Positions 11,938 through 23,790 of a stretch of DNA of 64,000 nucleotides are shown here, in pieces (positions within the stretch are counted from its first letter, which is position 1; each line of letters begins with the position of its first letter). Below the pieces are notes generated by a model. It was not told the DNA's origin. It searched no databases and saw only the letters and a program-made list of their open reading frames with translations. This stretch comes from Tillus elongatus (lineage: Eukaryota > Arthropoda > Insecta > Coleoptera > Cleridae). The DNA lies in NCBI GenBank assembly GCA_964006375.1, contig OZ023264.1, positions 14,022,225 to 14,086,224 on the forward strand, in the 5' to 3' direction. A program made the translations under genes and the position numbers.

Positions 11938-12385
11938 CAGTAGAAGTTCGATAACGTGAACAGAAAAAACCCACGAGTGTTCAACCTAACGAGCCAAAGC
12001 ACTGACACTTAAACCATTCTTATCTTCTTCTAATATGGTAGCCTTTTTGTGTAATGACAAGCACTTTACTTTACGTTTAGCGAATAATTAGCTTTCTTAT
12101 TTTTGCACACTTTTATGCACTTGAAGCACCACAGTTGAAAAATATGGATGTAAATGCTGAATGCTTCCTACAATCAAATCTGCAGAAGATAACTGAATTA
12201 ACTAATGCTGATATGTGTAGTATAACCACAGAACAGGTGAACAGATTGAGAGTCCGTGTGATCTACACGAGTCACACTTGGAAGAAGGGTTGTTCACGTT
12301 ACAGAGATGTCAATGTAAATAATTTGATGTTCACATTACTGAGCTGTTCACATTTACGCATGTTCACGTTATCGAGTTTCTACTG
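11938..12385. mobile_element. Pogo/Tigger-like MITE
   Basis: It starts CAGTAGAAGTTCGATAACGT and ends with the near-exact inverse (ACGTTATCGAGTTTCTACTG), a 24-bp inverted repeat with two mismatches. It is flanked on both sides by TA, the target duplication of Tc1/mariner/pogo elements. The termini resemble the known pogo/Tigger consensus CAGTAGAACCTCGAT. The right end holds four spaced TGTTCACRTT-like motifs. There is no transposase, so it is non-autonomous. Confidence 0.8.
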
Positions 12386-12579
12386 TATTTAAAAAGTAAC
12401 ATACAAAAGTAATGTAATAGTACCAACAAAATTCTTGTAACTTACAGGCTATTTATGTGTATAATCGGAAGTCATTCTCTGCTTCGAGTTGTGATAGGTC
12501 TGAAGTTACCAGCCACGGTTAAACTGCCCTAATGGCTTGATGCCTATGCCACAACAGACAAACACACAGACTAAGAAAA

Positions 12580-12680
12580 TAAGTACACTTGGAGAACCAA
12601 AATCACCACAACACATTGTAAAAAAAACCTGACGAACGTTTCACTAACCAAGTTAGCGTCATAAGGGGACGAAAAATGCG
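12580..12680 (-). repeat. Solo PLE terminal repeat relic with degraded hammerhead-like motif
   Basis: AAGTACACTTGGAGAACC through CTAACCAAGTTAGCGTCATA matches the end repeat of the PLE array at 29-39.7 kb. On the minus strand the core reads CTTATGA instead of CTGATGA. Confidence 0.7.
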
Positions 12681-12900
12681 TTTGACGACTACTCCTTTGT
12701 TTATTATGTGTGGTACTTTGCCGTAGACGCTTGAGGGGGTTCAAACAAACAAACTTTCACTACCTGTTCACCGGAAATTCCCTGTATCCGAATTCAGTTA
12801 TCTTTATTGCCACGTTTTTTGCCGGCTTCTTTTGTAAAGTGGTCAATCAATAAACTATACATAAACAGAGGTGCTGAATTCATATAAATTTTATTATTAC

Positions 12901-12903
<3 letters not shown>

Positions 12904-12977
<74 letters not shown>
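12904..12977. repeat. (TA)n microsatellite, left of second mariner
   Basis: TA tract abutting the left end of the mariner-like element. Confidence 0.95.
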
Positions 12978-12981
<4 letters not shown>

Positions 12982-14288
12982 GGGGCATCCAGCGTTTGGG
13001 AAATAAACTATAGATCCAATTCCAAATTAGAACTATAGGTTTTTTGAGGTTGGAAGGTTTGATGACATTTCCGATGTGACAGAAAGTTAGTTTTATGTTT
13101 GACATTTATGAAATGGGTCGCTTTTCGCTTGAACAAAGTTAGGAAATATTAAAAACTTATTTCCAAAGTGGTGAGTCTACTACTCAAACTGTATGAAATT
13201 TACGAAAAAATTTTGACAAAAAGGACGTGCCAAAAACGCAGTTTGCGGATCAATTTGTGAAGCGTGTTCGTCAAACTGGATCGTTGTTGGATAAAATAAC
13301 CCGTGTACGTACTGGTCCAGTGCGCTCACCCGCAAACATCGCTGCTGTTGCTCAGAGTGTGCGTGAACAACCATCAACTCGTCATCGTTCTCAAGTATTG
13401 AACATTTTACGCACTTCTTTGTAAAGAATGTTGTATAAAGATCTCGGTATGAATGCGTACAAAGTTCAATTAGTGCAAGAGCTGAAGCCGTACGACCGCA
13501 TCCGATGCGTTTTCGGTTTGCTCAATGGGCCGAAGACCACTTGATCGAAGATGAGCATTCTTACCGAAAAATCATTTTTTCAGATGAAGTTCATTTCCAC
13601 CTCGGAGGATACGTCAATAAGCAAAATTGTCGCATCTGGGGCTCACAAAATCCACACGTCATCGTGGAGAAACCAATGCATCCACAACGATTGACTGTCT
13701 GGTGCGGATTTTGATCAGGCCGCATTATTGGGCCATTTTTCTTCGAAAATGAGCAAGGAAACGCCGTTACGGTGAATGGTGATCGCTACCGCGCCATGCT
13801 AAGAGATTTTCTGTTTTCCAAAATTGAGGAGTATGACATAGACGACATTTGGTTTCAACAGGACGGCGCAAGGTGCCACACAGCCAACGTAACAATCAAT
13901 CATTTGCGCACTGTTTTCGAAAATCGCATAATCAGCCGAAATGCTGATGTCAATTGGCCAGCTGCGATTTGACTCCGTTGGACCTTTTTTGTGGGGATCC
14001 GTTAATGACAAGTGTTACGCTAACCATCCAGACGATTGACGACTTGAAACATGAAATCGAAGTCGCCATTGACGAAATAGAGGCCCAAACAATCGAAAAT
14101 GTACTGAAAAATTGGACTGATCGAATGGGGTATTGTAAGGCTAGCCGTGGCAGTCATTTGAATGATGTTGTCTTCCATTCCTAAATGGAAAAGTTCAATC
14201 TTTCTAATAAACTCATAACTTTAAAAAAAGATTCATTCGTTTCTTTTTTACAGCCGATTCAAATTCCAAATCTTAAATGGGCCACCCG

Positions 14289-14290
<2 letters not shown>
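12976..14290 (+). mobile_element. Second Tc1/mariner-like element inside (TA)n
   Basis: Left end AAGGTGGGGCATCC and right end ATGGGCCACCCGTT form a short imperfect inverted repeat. Both sides are directly flanked by pure (TA)n (12904-12977 and 14289-14364). This is what a TA-targeting transposon landing in the middle of a (TA)n tract would give. It carries the transposase pseudogene below. Confidence 0.75.
13113..14184 (+). pseudogene. Mariner-like DDE transposase, several disruptions
   Basis: The start MGRFSLEQ is at 13113. The sequence breaks within the first 30 codons, then reads VPKTQFADQFVKRVRQTGSL, and after a stop near 13424 MLYKDLGMNAYKVQLVQEL. First catalytic motif IFSDEVHFHLGG (about 13575). 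A stop follows GRLTVWCGF-like text near 13714. Second catalytic motif WFQQDGARCHTANV (about 13850). Third block near 13970 (LTPLDLF) in another frame. The C-terminus has TIENVLKNWTDRM. All parts of a full-length transposase can be found, but across at least three frames and several stops. Confidence 0.85.

Positions 14291-14364
<74 letters not shown>
14289..14364. repeat. (TA)n microsatellite, right of second mariner
   Basis: TA tract between the mariner right end and another transposon end (CACAGGGTGGCTCATC). Confidence 0.95.
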
Positions 14365-14369
<5 letters not shown>

Positions 14370-14600
14370 GGGTGGCTCATCAGTGCGTCAAAACCCCATA
14401 ACTGCCTTAGATTTGGGGGAATCTTTTATATGAATTGATGTGATACCCAAATGAGCACATTTCGAAAATATTTCCAGATATACACGCTGATTCGCCACAG
14501 CAGAGCACGTGTCGCATCATTTTGCGTAAATGGAACACCCTATATATTTTTACATATTTTTTATTCATCATGAATTAGCGTTTCCAACGACATTCTCCTT
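14365..14600. repeat. Mariner-type terminal fragment
   Basis: CACAGGGTGGCTCATCAGTG directly after (TA)n resembles the outer ends of the two mariner elements (GGGTGGCGCAT, GGTGGGGCAT). No transposase is left and the other end is not identified. Confidence 0.5.
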
Positions 14601-14687
14601 TTTCGTTTTCGATACGGCGTTGTCAAGTTATTGAAGAAAATGTGAAAATGTTGGCCAAAACAAAGTCGCACAAATTTATTGGTTGTA

Positions 14688-15135
14688 TAAGTACCATGAT
14701 GAAAAGTCTGAACGCAGCAAGTGCGTTATGGTAGCGAATTTTTTTAAAAGTATTTTTAATAGCAAATATCTTTCTTTGATGAAAGCAGGCATCAAATTTG
14801 GTTACCTATATAGTAGAAACAATGTACCATATTTCATCGAAATAACTTTATTGTTCGAAAATATATAAACATTTTTCAAAAGTCTGGATGCAGCAAGTGT
14901 GTTATGGAAGTGAATTTCCATTAAAAATGTGTTTAATAGAAAATACGAGCAGGCATCAATCTGATTACCGGTATAGCCTATTTAGTAGAAACAATGTACT
15001 ATATTTTATCAAAATTACTTATGGTTTGAAAATATACAAGAATTTTTCGAAAATAAACTTAAATGTTGGTTTCCTAATCAACAAAGCTTACGTTAATATC
15101 AAATTGAGTTATTGATATTTGAAGGATTTATTGAA
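14688..15135 (+). repeat. Two truncated tandem copies of the TAR 3' module
   Basis: AAAAGTCTGAACGCAGCAAG at 14700 and AAAAGTCTGGATGCAGCAAG at 14879 each begin the module that forms the 3' end of full TAR copies (GCAGCAAGTGCGTTATGGTA, AGCAGGCATCAAATTTGGTT). The first copy stops after about 180 bp and the second runs to about 15135 without the expected inverted end. Confidence 0.7.
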
Positions 15136-15179
15136 AATTCGGCAAATTTTCAGATTAGCTCCCGAACCCTTTTCAAATT

Positions 15180-15830
15180 TTTTTTCAGAAACATCACTAG
15201 GACCCCACCTGGATGCACAAACCACAAGAAAAATTTCTTGTTCACACCCCTAAGGAAGTTACGGGACTGTGAGTGAATAGGGGTGCTGGGCGGGGTAGGT
15301 AGTAAAAAGGAAATATGAGCAGAAAATGCGAAGAAAACTGCTTGAACGCTGTCTATTTGAAGCCATATCCCCATTAAACCCTGCCTACCCCGCACAGCAC
15401 CCCTATTTGCCCTAGGTCACGTAACTTGCTTGGGGGGTATGAACAAGAAGTTTTTCTTGTGGTTTGGGGGTGGTTGTATGCAAACGAGGGGGGGTGCATA
15501 CGACGAAGCAGACCCCCTGGTTCGACTTGTGGCAGGGTTGGGGGTGGCTGCTTCGTCATGGGGATTTTTCTTCCCCCTAGCGTGCATACAACCACCCTCG
15601 CTGCATAAACCACACGAAAAATGTCTTGTTCCTACCCGCCAAGGAAGTTACGACACCTGGGGGGATAGGGGTGCTGTTCGGGGTAGGCAGGGTTTAAGGG
15701 GGATATGGCTTCAAGATGTGAAAAAGACAACTTTCAAGCCCGTTTTATTCGAATTTTCTGCTCGTATTTCCTTTTTACTGCCTACCCCGCCCAGCACCCC
15801 TACTCACTCCTGGTCATCCACGACATTTCA
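15180..15830. repeat. GC-rich palindromic fold-back of four alternating modules
   Basis: One GC-rich module occurs as plus (15213-15326), minus (15360-15467), plus (15605-15712) and partial minus (15757-15815). For example ATAGGGGTGCTGGGCGGGGT at 15277 is mirrored near 15786, and GAAGCCATATCCCC at 15359 is mirrored near 15701. The centre also pairs (GGGGGTGGTTGTATGC with GCATACAACCACCCTC; GACGAAGCAG with CTGCTTCGTC). The short ORFs across it have no domain. Confidence 0.8.
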
Positions 15831-15835
15831 ATGGT

Positions 15836-15950
15836 ACTATCCTTGTCTTTTGGGTTACCTAGCAAATGTTTCAAAGTACTTTTTTAATATTGGTTGCAAA
15901 ATGGCTTTCTTAAAAGTGCTATCTAGACCCCTCGTGATTCACGTTTGAAA
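15836..15950 (-). pseudogene. Penelope-like element scrap
   Basis: CCTTGTCTTTTGGGTTACCT through CTAGACCCCTCGTGATTC matches the segment just upstream of the GIY-YIG region in the PLE array units (compare 29970-30075). On the minus strand it reads RITRGLDS. Only about 110 bp remain. Confidence 0.7.
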
Positions 15951-16007
15951 TGGCATCGCGTTTGAAATGGCAGACAACCGAAATTTTTTCCAGCTTGGTC
16001 TTTTATA

Positions 16008-16352
16008 ATGGCCGTTGATTCCGCTAACATTTTTCTGCTTTTCTGTTTGATAATTAATTTCTCCCCTGGGCAAGCACTGAATCCGCTATATTCAGCCCCG
16101 TTCTTAAAACACTGCTTCAGGTTTTACTCTGGAAACACATATTTTAAAAGAAAAATTTCAACATGTGTAAGTGTGGGACTCCAGAATACGACATTCAAAA
16201 TCAGCACTCTATCGACAAAATGTAATACCTTGAAAAAGTTAATGGAAAAATGTACTTTCAACCTAACGTGGCCTATTTTATGGTGTGATAAACATTGTGT
16301 TCTTGTTATTATTGATCATAGACATTTCCCATTCCAAAAAAAGTATAATTGA
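16008..16352 (+). CDS. Doubtful small ORF with secretion-signal-like start
   Basis: A 114-codon ATG ORF whose N-terminus (ANIFLLFCLIINFSPGQA) looks like a signal peptide, followed by about 85 residues with seven cysteines. No family is recognised. In a 64-kb window of decayed repeats an ORF of this size can occur by chance, and no promoter or splice context supports it. Listed because nothing else explains the stretch. Confidence 0.12.
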   Translation: MAVDSANIFLLFCLIINFSPGQALNPLYSAPFLKHCFRFYSGNTYFKRKISTCVSVGLQNTTFKISTLSTKCNTLKKLMEKCTFNLTWPILWCDKHCVLVIIDHRHFPFQKKYN

Positions 16353-17100
16353 CGCCCATAACATAGCGAACAGTTATTCGCTTCCATTTAAGGTTATTTA
16401 ATAACATATTCATGCAGACGTCAGACTGGCGCATGCTATTTCTAATATGATCTTTTTATCTTGTTAGTAATATGCTCTGTCGCCGGTAGATAGGTAATTC
16501 CTTTTAAAGAACAGTCCAGGACAAAGATATTTATTAACAATACTTATCATGAAATAGAATCGTGCTTGTTTCCTTTTTCGTAGAAGTCATGTTCTCATTT
16601 GAACTATTAGTTAACTTTATTTTTAGTGATTAATAAAATAACAACATGCCAATATTTTACACATTTGTAGTTTCAAAGGAACGATTGGAATGTTACAGAT
16701 TGTTTCAGTCTACTGTTAGATAAATGATATGCGTAACGTAGTGTTTACGGCAAATTTTGTTACAAACAATACACTGATAATGCAACACGAATGGTGCAGC
16801 ACATCTCAGAAGCAGTCAAGGGAGAAAGTCTTCTAACAAAACTGTTTCTTCGGGAAGCAGGCCCATATCTCGTTCTTGTTCTTTGCCTACAAAATAGTCT
16901 ACTGAGGTGGTTGATAGTCTAATACAAGGACGGGACAGATGTTACGAGCAGACTATCACACAATTTTAAATGAAGGCTCACCAGCCGTACCAGTATGTCA
17001 GAGCCAGAATCCCTCCAGTCGGAGTGTAAATCTGGTCCCGTTCCCAAAGGAAAAACACAGTCAACGTTCGGGAGAACGGAAAAGTTTTGCGAATAAGTTT
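16353..17100. other. Unassigned sequence before the R2/R4-like LINE
   Basis: No recognisable coding content. The last 200 bases may be a decayed upstream part of the LINE that follows, but no motif shows this. Confidence 0.4.
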
Positions 17101-17109
17101 CGCCACTAG

Positions 17110-19476
17110 ATAATATCTATGCAACCTAGCCTCCTGCAATATTGGCGCCAGCTGGGTTAACGAAGAACACCGAGCTTGTCAGAGTTATGAACAGATGCAT
17201 CATGAGCCGTTTACCACAGATGCAGTCTCTGAGGTTACTGAAGAGCTTCATAATTGGAAGGCACCCGGGCCTGATGGCGTCCAAAACTTTTGGCTGAAGA
17301 CATCTATTGGCGGTGTTAATAAATGATGTTATACTTGACCCAAAGAAATGGCCATTGTTTTTCACACAAGGGTATACGTATCTTCTGTCAAAGGACCAAC
17401 ACTGTTCTGCAGACCCCGGCAGATACCGACCAATAACTTGTCTCCCGACCCTATTTAAGTTAATCACATCTTGCCTTGAGAAACGCATATGCGCACTGCG
17501 AACGAAACAACATAATTGCGAGCCAGCAAAAAGGGTGTGCCAAAGGATCTTAAGAGATGCAAAGAACAGCTAATAATTGATTCGGTTGTGTGCAATCAAG
17601 CTTACTATGGACCAAGAAATATCTTTGAGGCCTACGTGGATTACAAAAGGCATTTGATTCAGTTACACATGAATGGCTTATACCTAAGTGTGCCGATACT
17701 TATATCCTGAGAATTTAGTTACGGGTATAAACGGGAGATAACATCGTAACCAGCACGATACCAATTAGAAGAGGTATGTTTCAAGGCGACTCGCTAAGCA
17801 CATTGCGGTTCTGCCTCGCATTGAATCCACTATCAAGCCGCCTGAACTCCATCAGATATGGCTTCTGTATAAGAAGTAATGGCAGGGAGCAAATAAGGCT
17901 AAATCATCTGCTGTATATGGATGATCTTAAGCTGATGGCCTCCACAAAGAACCACCTGGAACCACTCCTTAACATCGTGGAACGGTTTTCCAGAGATATT
18001 GACATGCAGTTTGGGCTTGATAAATGTCGCACCTTAGTGTAGTCAGAGGAAAGATACAACCAGGTGTATAATGAAATGCAGAACGGCCAGAAGATTGCCT
18101 CGATGCGGAGGAGTGTTACAAATACCTGGGAATACAGCCAGCGAGGAAAATAAACCACTCGGTAATAAAGGACGATCTGACAAGTGAGTTTACGAAACTA
18201 GTAAAGCAGGTGGGGCGAGCAAATCTCAACAGCAAGAACCTGACTAAAGCTCTTAATACGTATGCATGTTCTGCACTTAGCTTTCATTTGGGATTGTGAA
18301 CTGGAGTAAAACGGACATAGAAAATCTACAACGCAAGATGCGAACGCTCCTAACAAAATCCAAAAAGCATCACCCCCGTAGTGCTACCGAGCGAGTAACC
18401 CTACCTAGACACCAAGGTGGAAGGGGATGTTGTATATCGGTAAACAGTCAGCAGATATTGAACCTACGCACATATTTCCACCAGCGGGAGATTACTTCTG
18501 CTCTTCACCGTGCCATATGTGAGGCAGATGATTCAACACCGCTACAATTAACAGAAAGCGAAATATAAAGTCACCATCGGACTGATCAGGACAGGCTGCA
18601 ATCTTGGATGCAGAAGCCTCTCAATGGGCGACATCTGAATGAGACCTTCCAGGCACATGTCGACAAATTGGCGTCGAACTACTGGTTGGTGTCCGGGACA
18701 GATGTTTCCAGAGACGGGGGGATTTTTGCTGGCCATACAAGGCCAGGTCATCCCAACAAGAAACTATGGTAGTATAGCTTAAGATAATTCGGAACAGGAT
18801 AACAAATGTAGATTTGGATGTCAGTCATCAGAAACTATCCAGCACGTCACCGGAGGATGTCAAGCGTTTGCTGCATCAGACTATAAAGAGCGGCACGACG
18901 CAGTTGCAAAAATACTTCCTTAAGAACTGGCTCTGAAACTGGAAGTTTTAGATCTTAGTAAGGTGCCCTACTATAGATACACCCCTGAGCCTGTTCTAGA
19001 GAACTCAGGATACAGGTTGTACTGGGATCGGAACGTGCTCACAGGCTAATGAGTTGCCCACAACAGACCAGATATAATAATAGTGGATAAGTCCTGCAAC
19101 CAAGTGACGCTGATTGATGTGGCCATTCCAAATACTAATAGTCTGGAGATAAAGTACAACGAGAAGATCATTAAGTACAGAGACCTCGAGATGCAAGTAA
19201 GGAGACAGTGGAGGGCAGATAGTGTTCAAGTGATTCCAATAATCGTGTCGTCGACTGGTGTGGTTCCTAAGAATCTTCGAGAGAGCATTAAGAGACTGGG
19301 CCTTGGAGAAAATCTTTATAAGATTATGCAGAAGGCTGCAATACTTGCAACTGCCCACGCCGTGCGGAGATTTCTGAAAAATGAGGATGTGCTCCATCTG
19401 AGCTCAGTCCCTTTGGTATCTCAGATACCTGATATGAGTGAATATTCCCCTTTGAGGGAGTGTGAATAAGCCATTC
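17110..19476 (+). pseudogene. R2/R4-like LINE with restriction-like endonuclease (decayed)
   Basis: Segments in changing frames follow the order of an RLE-type non-LTR retrotransposon. The RT start is ELHNWKAPGPDGVQNFWLK (about 17240). The fingers are RYRPITCLPTLFKLITSCLE (17420) and GMFQGDSLS (17772), followed by the catalytic box LLYMDDLKLMAST (17910). The thumb reads CSALSFSFGIVNWSKTDIEN (18280) and LPRHQGGRGC. Near 18790-18850 is a degraded zinc-knuckle stretch. The C-terminal endonuclease region is PDIIIVDKSCNQVTLIDVAI, then EKIIKYRDLEMQ (19066-19200), and the protein ends near 19469. The sequence then meets a (TAA)n tract at 19487. That placement fits the R4/Dong lineage, some members of which insert in TAA repeats. 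Confidence 0.85.
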
Positions 19477-19486
19477 AGGCTAGTCG

Positions 19487-19702
<216 letters not shown>

Positions 19703-20746
19703 TAGAAACCACAGGGCTCATCATCCAAGATCCTCTACTGAAATATTCCATCTCCCACGAAAGTTCGGAGGCAGGGGAATTCCGGATGTGAGTGTTAGAC
19801 ACCTAAGCAACTGGAAAACCTAAGAAATTATTTCTATGAAAAGGCAGAAACCAGCGATCTACATCTAGCTGTTGCTAAAGCTGATAGGAGAGCCACGCCA
19901 TTAAGACTAGCCGATAAGACCTATTGCCCTCTCGCCGAGTCCACGACCCCCGAACAACAGCTGCAACAGTGGGGAAGCAAGCCACTCCATGGGAAACACT
20001 TGGCTGTAATGGAGGGAGAGATCATGCACACACAAGCGTCTACGTCTTATCTACGCTGGGGTAACCTTAATGTTGAAACCGAAGGCTTCATATCAGCTAT
20101 ACAAGACCAGGTAATTCCAACAAGGACATATAGAAGACGAGTTCGGGGAGAAAGGTTAGAAAACGTCAAATGTCGCATGTGACAAGATGGAGGAGAGCTT
20201 GGACCACATCCTTGCGGGCTGCTCGGTGCTGGCTCCGGGGCCCTACCTAGATCGACACAACAGAGTTGGGAGGATCATACACCTAAAGCTGCGTGAGAAA
20301 TACATGGGCCTTACAAATACTGCTCCATATTACCATTATGATCCGCCAAACATCTGCGAAGATGAAGAAATCCGTCTTTATTGGAACAGAAAAATACAAA
20401 CACATCGACCAATCCCAAACAACAACCCTCATCTCGTTCTGGCGTTCAAAAAAGACAAAAAAAGTTTTTGGTGGATTTTGCGATACCACTCCCTGGTAAC
20501 ATCCAAAAAACATACACGCAGAAAAATTAATAAATATTTACCACTGTGTGATGAGATTCTCCAGATGTGGCATATGGATACGGTTGTGGTGGTCCCCATT
20601 GTTGTCGACGCCACAGGCGAAATACCAAAAAGCCTGAAGAGCCTTGAACAACTGGGCCTAGAATGGAAATTATACCTACCCATTCAGAAATCGGTTATAC
20701 TGGATGCTTGCAGTCTCTTCCGGTGGGTAAACAACACTAAATATTG
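19703..20746 (+). pseudogene. Second R2/R4-like LINE copy, 3' part
   Basis: It starts in the thumb/linker region and passes the tRNA-like-named but protein-coding zinc-knuckle stretch: CRM followed by MEESLDHILAGCSVL and YLDRHNRVGRIIHLKL (20160-20300). The endonuclease end follows: DTVVVVPIVVDATGEIPKSL and EWKLYLPIQKSVILDAC (20570-20740). The catalytic PD motif is not visible, because the stretch 20400-20540 is diverged. The final ORF (20187-20747) is open; the rest has stops. Confidence 0.8.
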
Positions 20747-20749
20747 ATG

Positions 20750-21540
20750 TAGGTACTTCTTATCAGTCATCATAAGTGCAAGTTTTATTCTTTGCTATCG
20801 GTTTTGACTATTACGTTTCCGATTGAAGCAACGAAAACAAGAACTTGTGAGTCTACAATCCTTCATATATACATAGGATAGAACGGTTTAACCAAGTAAG
20901 GGCACCAACATATAGTGAATTTATTTATAATCTTTTTTTACTTCAATTTCTTAATTTTCTAATTTTAAAACCAAAAACAGAATTATTAAGCAGCCATCTT
21001 TGAATATTTGGCTATACAAAAGAGAGAGAGAGAGAGAGAGAGAGGATGAAGAAACTCATAAAGCATTGCATATGTGCGTTAACCTACCCATGTTCCCTGA
21101 AAAACACTACTTTATATGTATTTTAATTAGGATGGTGCCAATTTTATTTCTGTATTCAAACATAAATGTGAAATGTTTGTTGTGTCAAATTAACGGGACA
21201 CTGTTATTTATGTATTAAATTACCAAAAGAGACATAGCCATTCGCTTGAATAGTTGAAATTGGAGTGATTATGTAGTGATTCATTGTGATAGCTGCAATT
21301 ACTAGATCTGTTGTCGTTTCAACATACAAACACAGGAAAATTTAGAGACTGTACACTAAAGATTATAATTAGTCATCAATAACATTCATCAAGGATACAT
21401 TGTCTCTCACAGTAATCAGCCTGCTCTGTTATATACTGACACCGTAGTTTAGTCATGTAAGTTTTACTGTATAATAGTAGCAAGGACATAATATTTACAA
21501 CAGTAAAATAATAAGCGTATACTGATTATCATTGAAAAGG
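20750..21540. other. AT-rich stretch with a short (GA)n
   Basis: No recognisable gene. A GA dinucleotide run lies at 21021-21045. Confidence 0.5.
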
Positions 21541-21544
21541 TATC

Positions 21545-22835
21545 GCCGGAGTTGTAGAATGTCCTAGCAACTACAGGCCTATTTCTCTCCTTTCGGTCGT
21601 CTCTAAAGTGATGTAAAAGTATATAACCACCGAATTACAAAAATTTCTGAAAAACAGTCTAATCCACGACAGGCAGTATGGATTCCGTCAGCGCAGATCA
21701 ACTGCCGACCTCCTTTCCTTTGTTACCCATTCTTGGAGCAAATATATGGAACTACACGGTGAATCCCAGATTCTCACTCTAGACATATCCAAAGCAATCG
21801 ACCAGTTATTGCACAGAGCTGCTTAATAAACTCCACCAAACTACCACCAAAACTCTGTACCCGGGCAGCAAATTTCCTCTCCCACCGAAGTATTTCTGTT
21901 GTCGTGGATGGCCATTCCTCTAAACTGTATCCAATTATTGCAGGAGTCCCTCAAGGTTCAGCTTTGGCCCCCACTTTGTTTCTTCTCCACATCAATGACC
22001 TCCTCTCTAGCACATCCAACCCAGTTCAGTTACGCGGACGACAGCACCCTCCACCCAAATATACAACATTCTAAGCCTGTCGACAAAATCTCAGTCTTGC
22101 TTTCTATCTCATAAGAGATACACTAGCCCTAGACCCATGACAATGAACAAACCAAGTTATTCAAAGTAATGAGTCCTTTTCACTTGTTGGCATTTGTGTG
22201 GATCGAAATCTCAATTGGCACCAACATGTCACATCAATTGCAGAAGCGGCTGCTAAGAAATTAGGTTTCCTCTTCTGGGCTCACAAATACTTTTCACCAG
22301 CTAACCTCTATACCTTATATACTTCACAAATAAGGCCAAACCTCCAATTCTGCTCCCACATCTGGGGTGCCGCTGCCGCTTCTACACTCGCTATCCTGGT
22401 CTCCATTCAGAAGAGAGCTATACGTTGCATCGGTGACCCTACCCTCACCCAAATGCTGCCATCCCTTGCCCAGCGACGTGCCATTGGTAACCTCTCTCTC
22501 TCTCTTTTATAGATATCTGCACGGGCACTGCTCAGAGGAGGTTTCTTCCATAGTTCATCCACCTGCTGCCCCCAACAGATCTACCAGGGGGACAGAGCGA
22601 ATGCACCCTTTTACTGTCCAGGTCACCAGACATATAACATCTTGTTATGCCCGCTCTTTTGTCCCGAGGACTTCCAAGTTGTGGAATTCCTTGCCGGCAA
22701 TTTTTTTCCTCCTCCTCCTAACCTTCAAACCTTCAAGTCCAGAATTAACAAGTTGCCTCTTTCCTCCTTGTCGACACCCACGGTACGATAGTATTTAGGC
22801 TGTAAGCCCTCGTGGTGTGTTGTTGAAATATTAAA
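21545..22835 (+). pseudogene. Jockey-like LINE copy, RT to poly(A)
   Basis: It begins at the RT finger motif (CCTAGCAACTACAGGCCTAT, NYRPISLLSVVSKVM) and continues through HDRQYGFRQRRSTADLLSFV, the catalytic YADDSTLHPN near 22030 and VDRNLNWHQHVTSIAE at 22198. The C-terminus is RPNLQFCSHIWGAAAAST. An internal deletion removes the part after the catalytic box. The 3' UTR includes a CT run and ends with GTGGTGTGTTGTTGAAAT plus an A-rich tail at about 22835. Multiple stops. Confidence 0.85.
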
Positions 22836-23790
22836 AAAAAACGTTATGTCAGAGCATTATTTCTAAATTTAACTGTATTTTATTACAAACTTAACTGTAG
22901 TGGGGTGATTTTTTCTGTACACTGTTCAGTGCGAGGCTCCTAGACGTGCCTTCTCGTGGCACCCCTGAAATGACTGTCTGCAAGGAGCGAACCCAGGAAC
23001 CCAGGGTAGTTGGTCAACTAGAGTGTCCAAAATACCAGGAAGCACAGCGTAGAGGAGGGATTGGTGTTCTGCTACTGTCATGGACAACTGCCAGCTTTTA
23101 CCTGGATGCGGCGGCGCAACAAGCTCTATATAGAAACCTGCCTGATATAGACCGTGCTCAGCAACCCGGTGGTTGTGGAGGAAGAGGTTGCTGGGTGTGG
23201 GGGCTTGCCTTAACTGGCCGGCCAAGTCGAAGGGAACCACAATCACAATCCCTCAAATCAAGGTGGAACAGCACAGGCGAGGACTGCATGGTTAATGGGT
23301 AGCTTACCCACTACTGTGCGAAGACAACCTGAGCTACCACAAAAATATCCATTTTGAGATGTCAGAGCCCTTAAGTAGTGCCCAGCAAACTCGAACAAGG
23401 GTGGTCCTATGAGGCTGAACACAAGGTGTAACGTTTTACACGTTTTACAACTTATATATTCTCATTATGATGTTCATTGGTACATGATTACATTATTTTC
23501 TTAGTCAATGAGATTTATTATTTTCTTAGCCAATGAAATTTACTACTATTTATAACGTCTTAAATTCATGTCCATAGAAACACCCGTATTCTCTGGTATT
23601 GTTCGTGAAGATTTTGAAAGCGACAGTAGCCGGTTTTAATATCTAAACTTCATTTTCGTTTGTGAAGATACTTTATAAGCCCCTGCAGCATTCAGCTTGA
23701 TCCCTTTTCAACAAAATTTTAGCAACAGTAAAAATGTTAAGAAGAACTATGACTAGCTAAGACAAAAAACAGCACGCTCATATGAGCTAT
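22836..23790. other. Unassigned sequence
   Basis: A 118-codon ORF at 22946-23302 and an opposite-strand ORF are GC-richer than their surroundings but show no domain. The stretch at 23220-23250 (GGGAACCACAATCACAATCC) weakly resembles 63910-63930, so part may be an unrecognised repeat. Confidence 0.35.

Noticed and set aside
22367..22798. Proline/serine-rich ORFs such as MPLPLLHSLSWSPF as genes
   Set aside because: Alternative frames of the Jockey-like LINE RT end and 3' UTR, repeated in every copy of that LINE.
22946..23302. 118-codon ORF as a gene
   Set aside because: Overlapping ORF on the other strand, odd composition and no motif; likely an unrecognised repeat.
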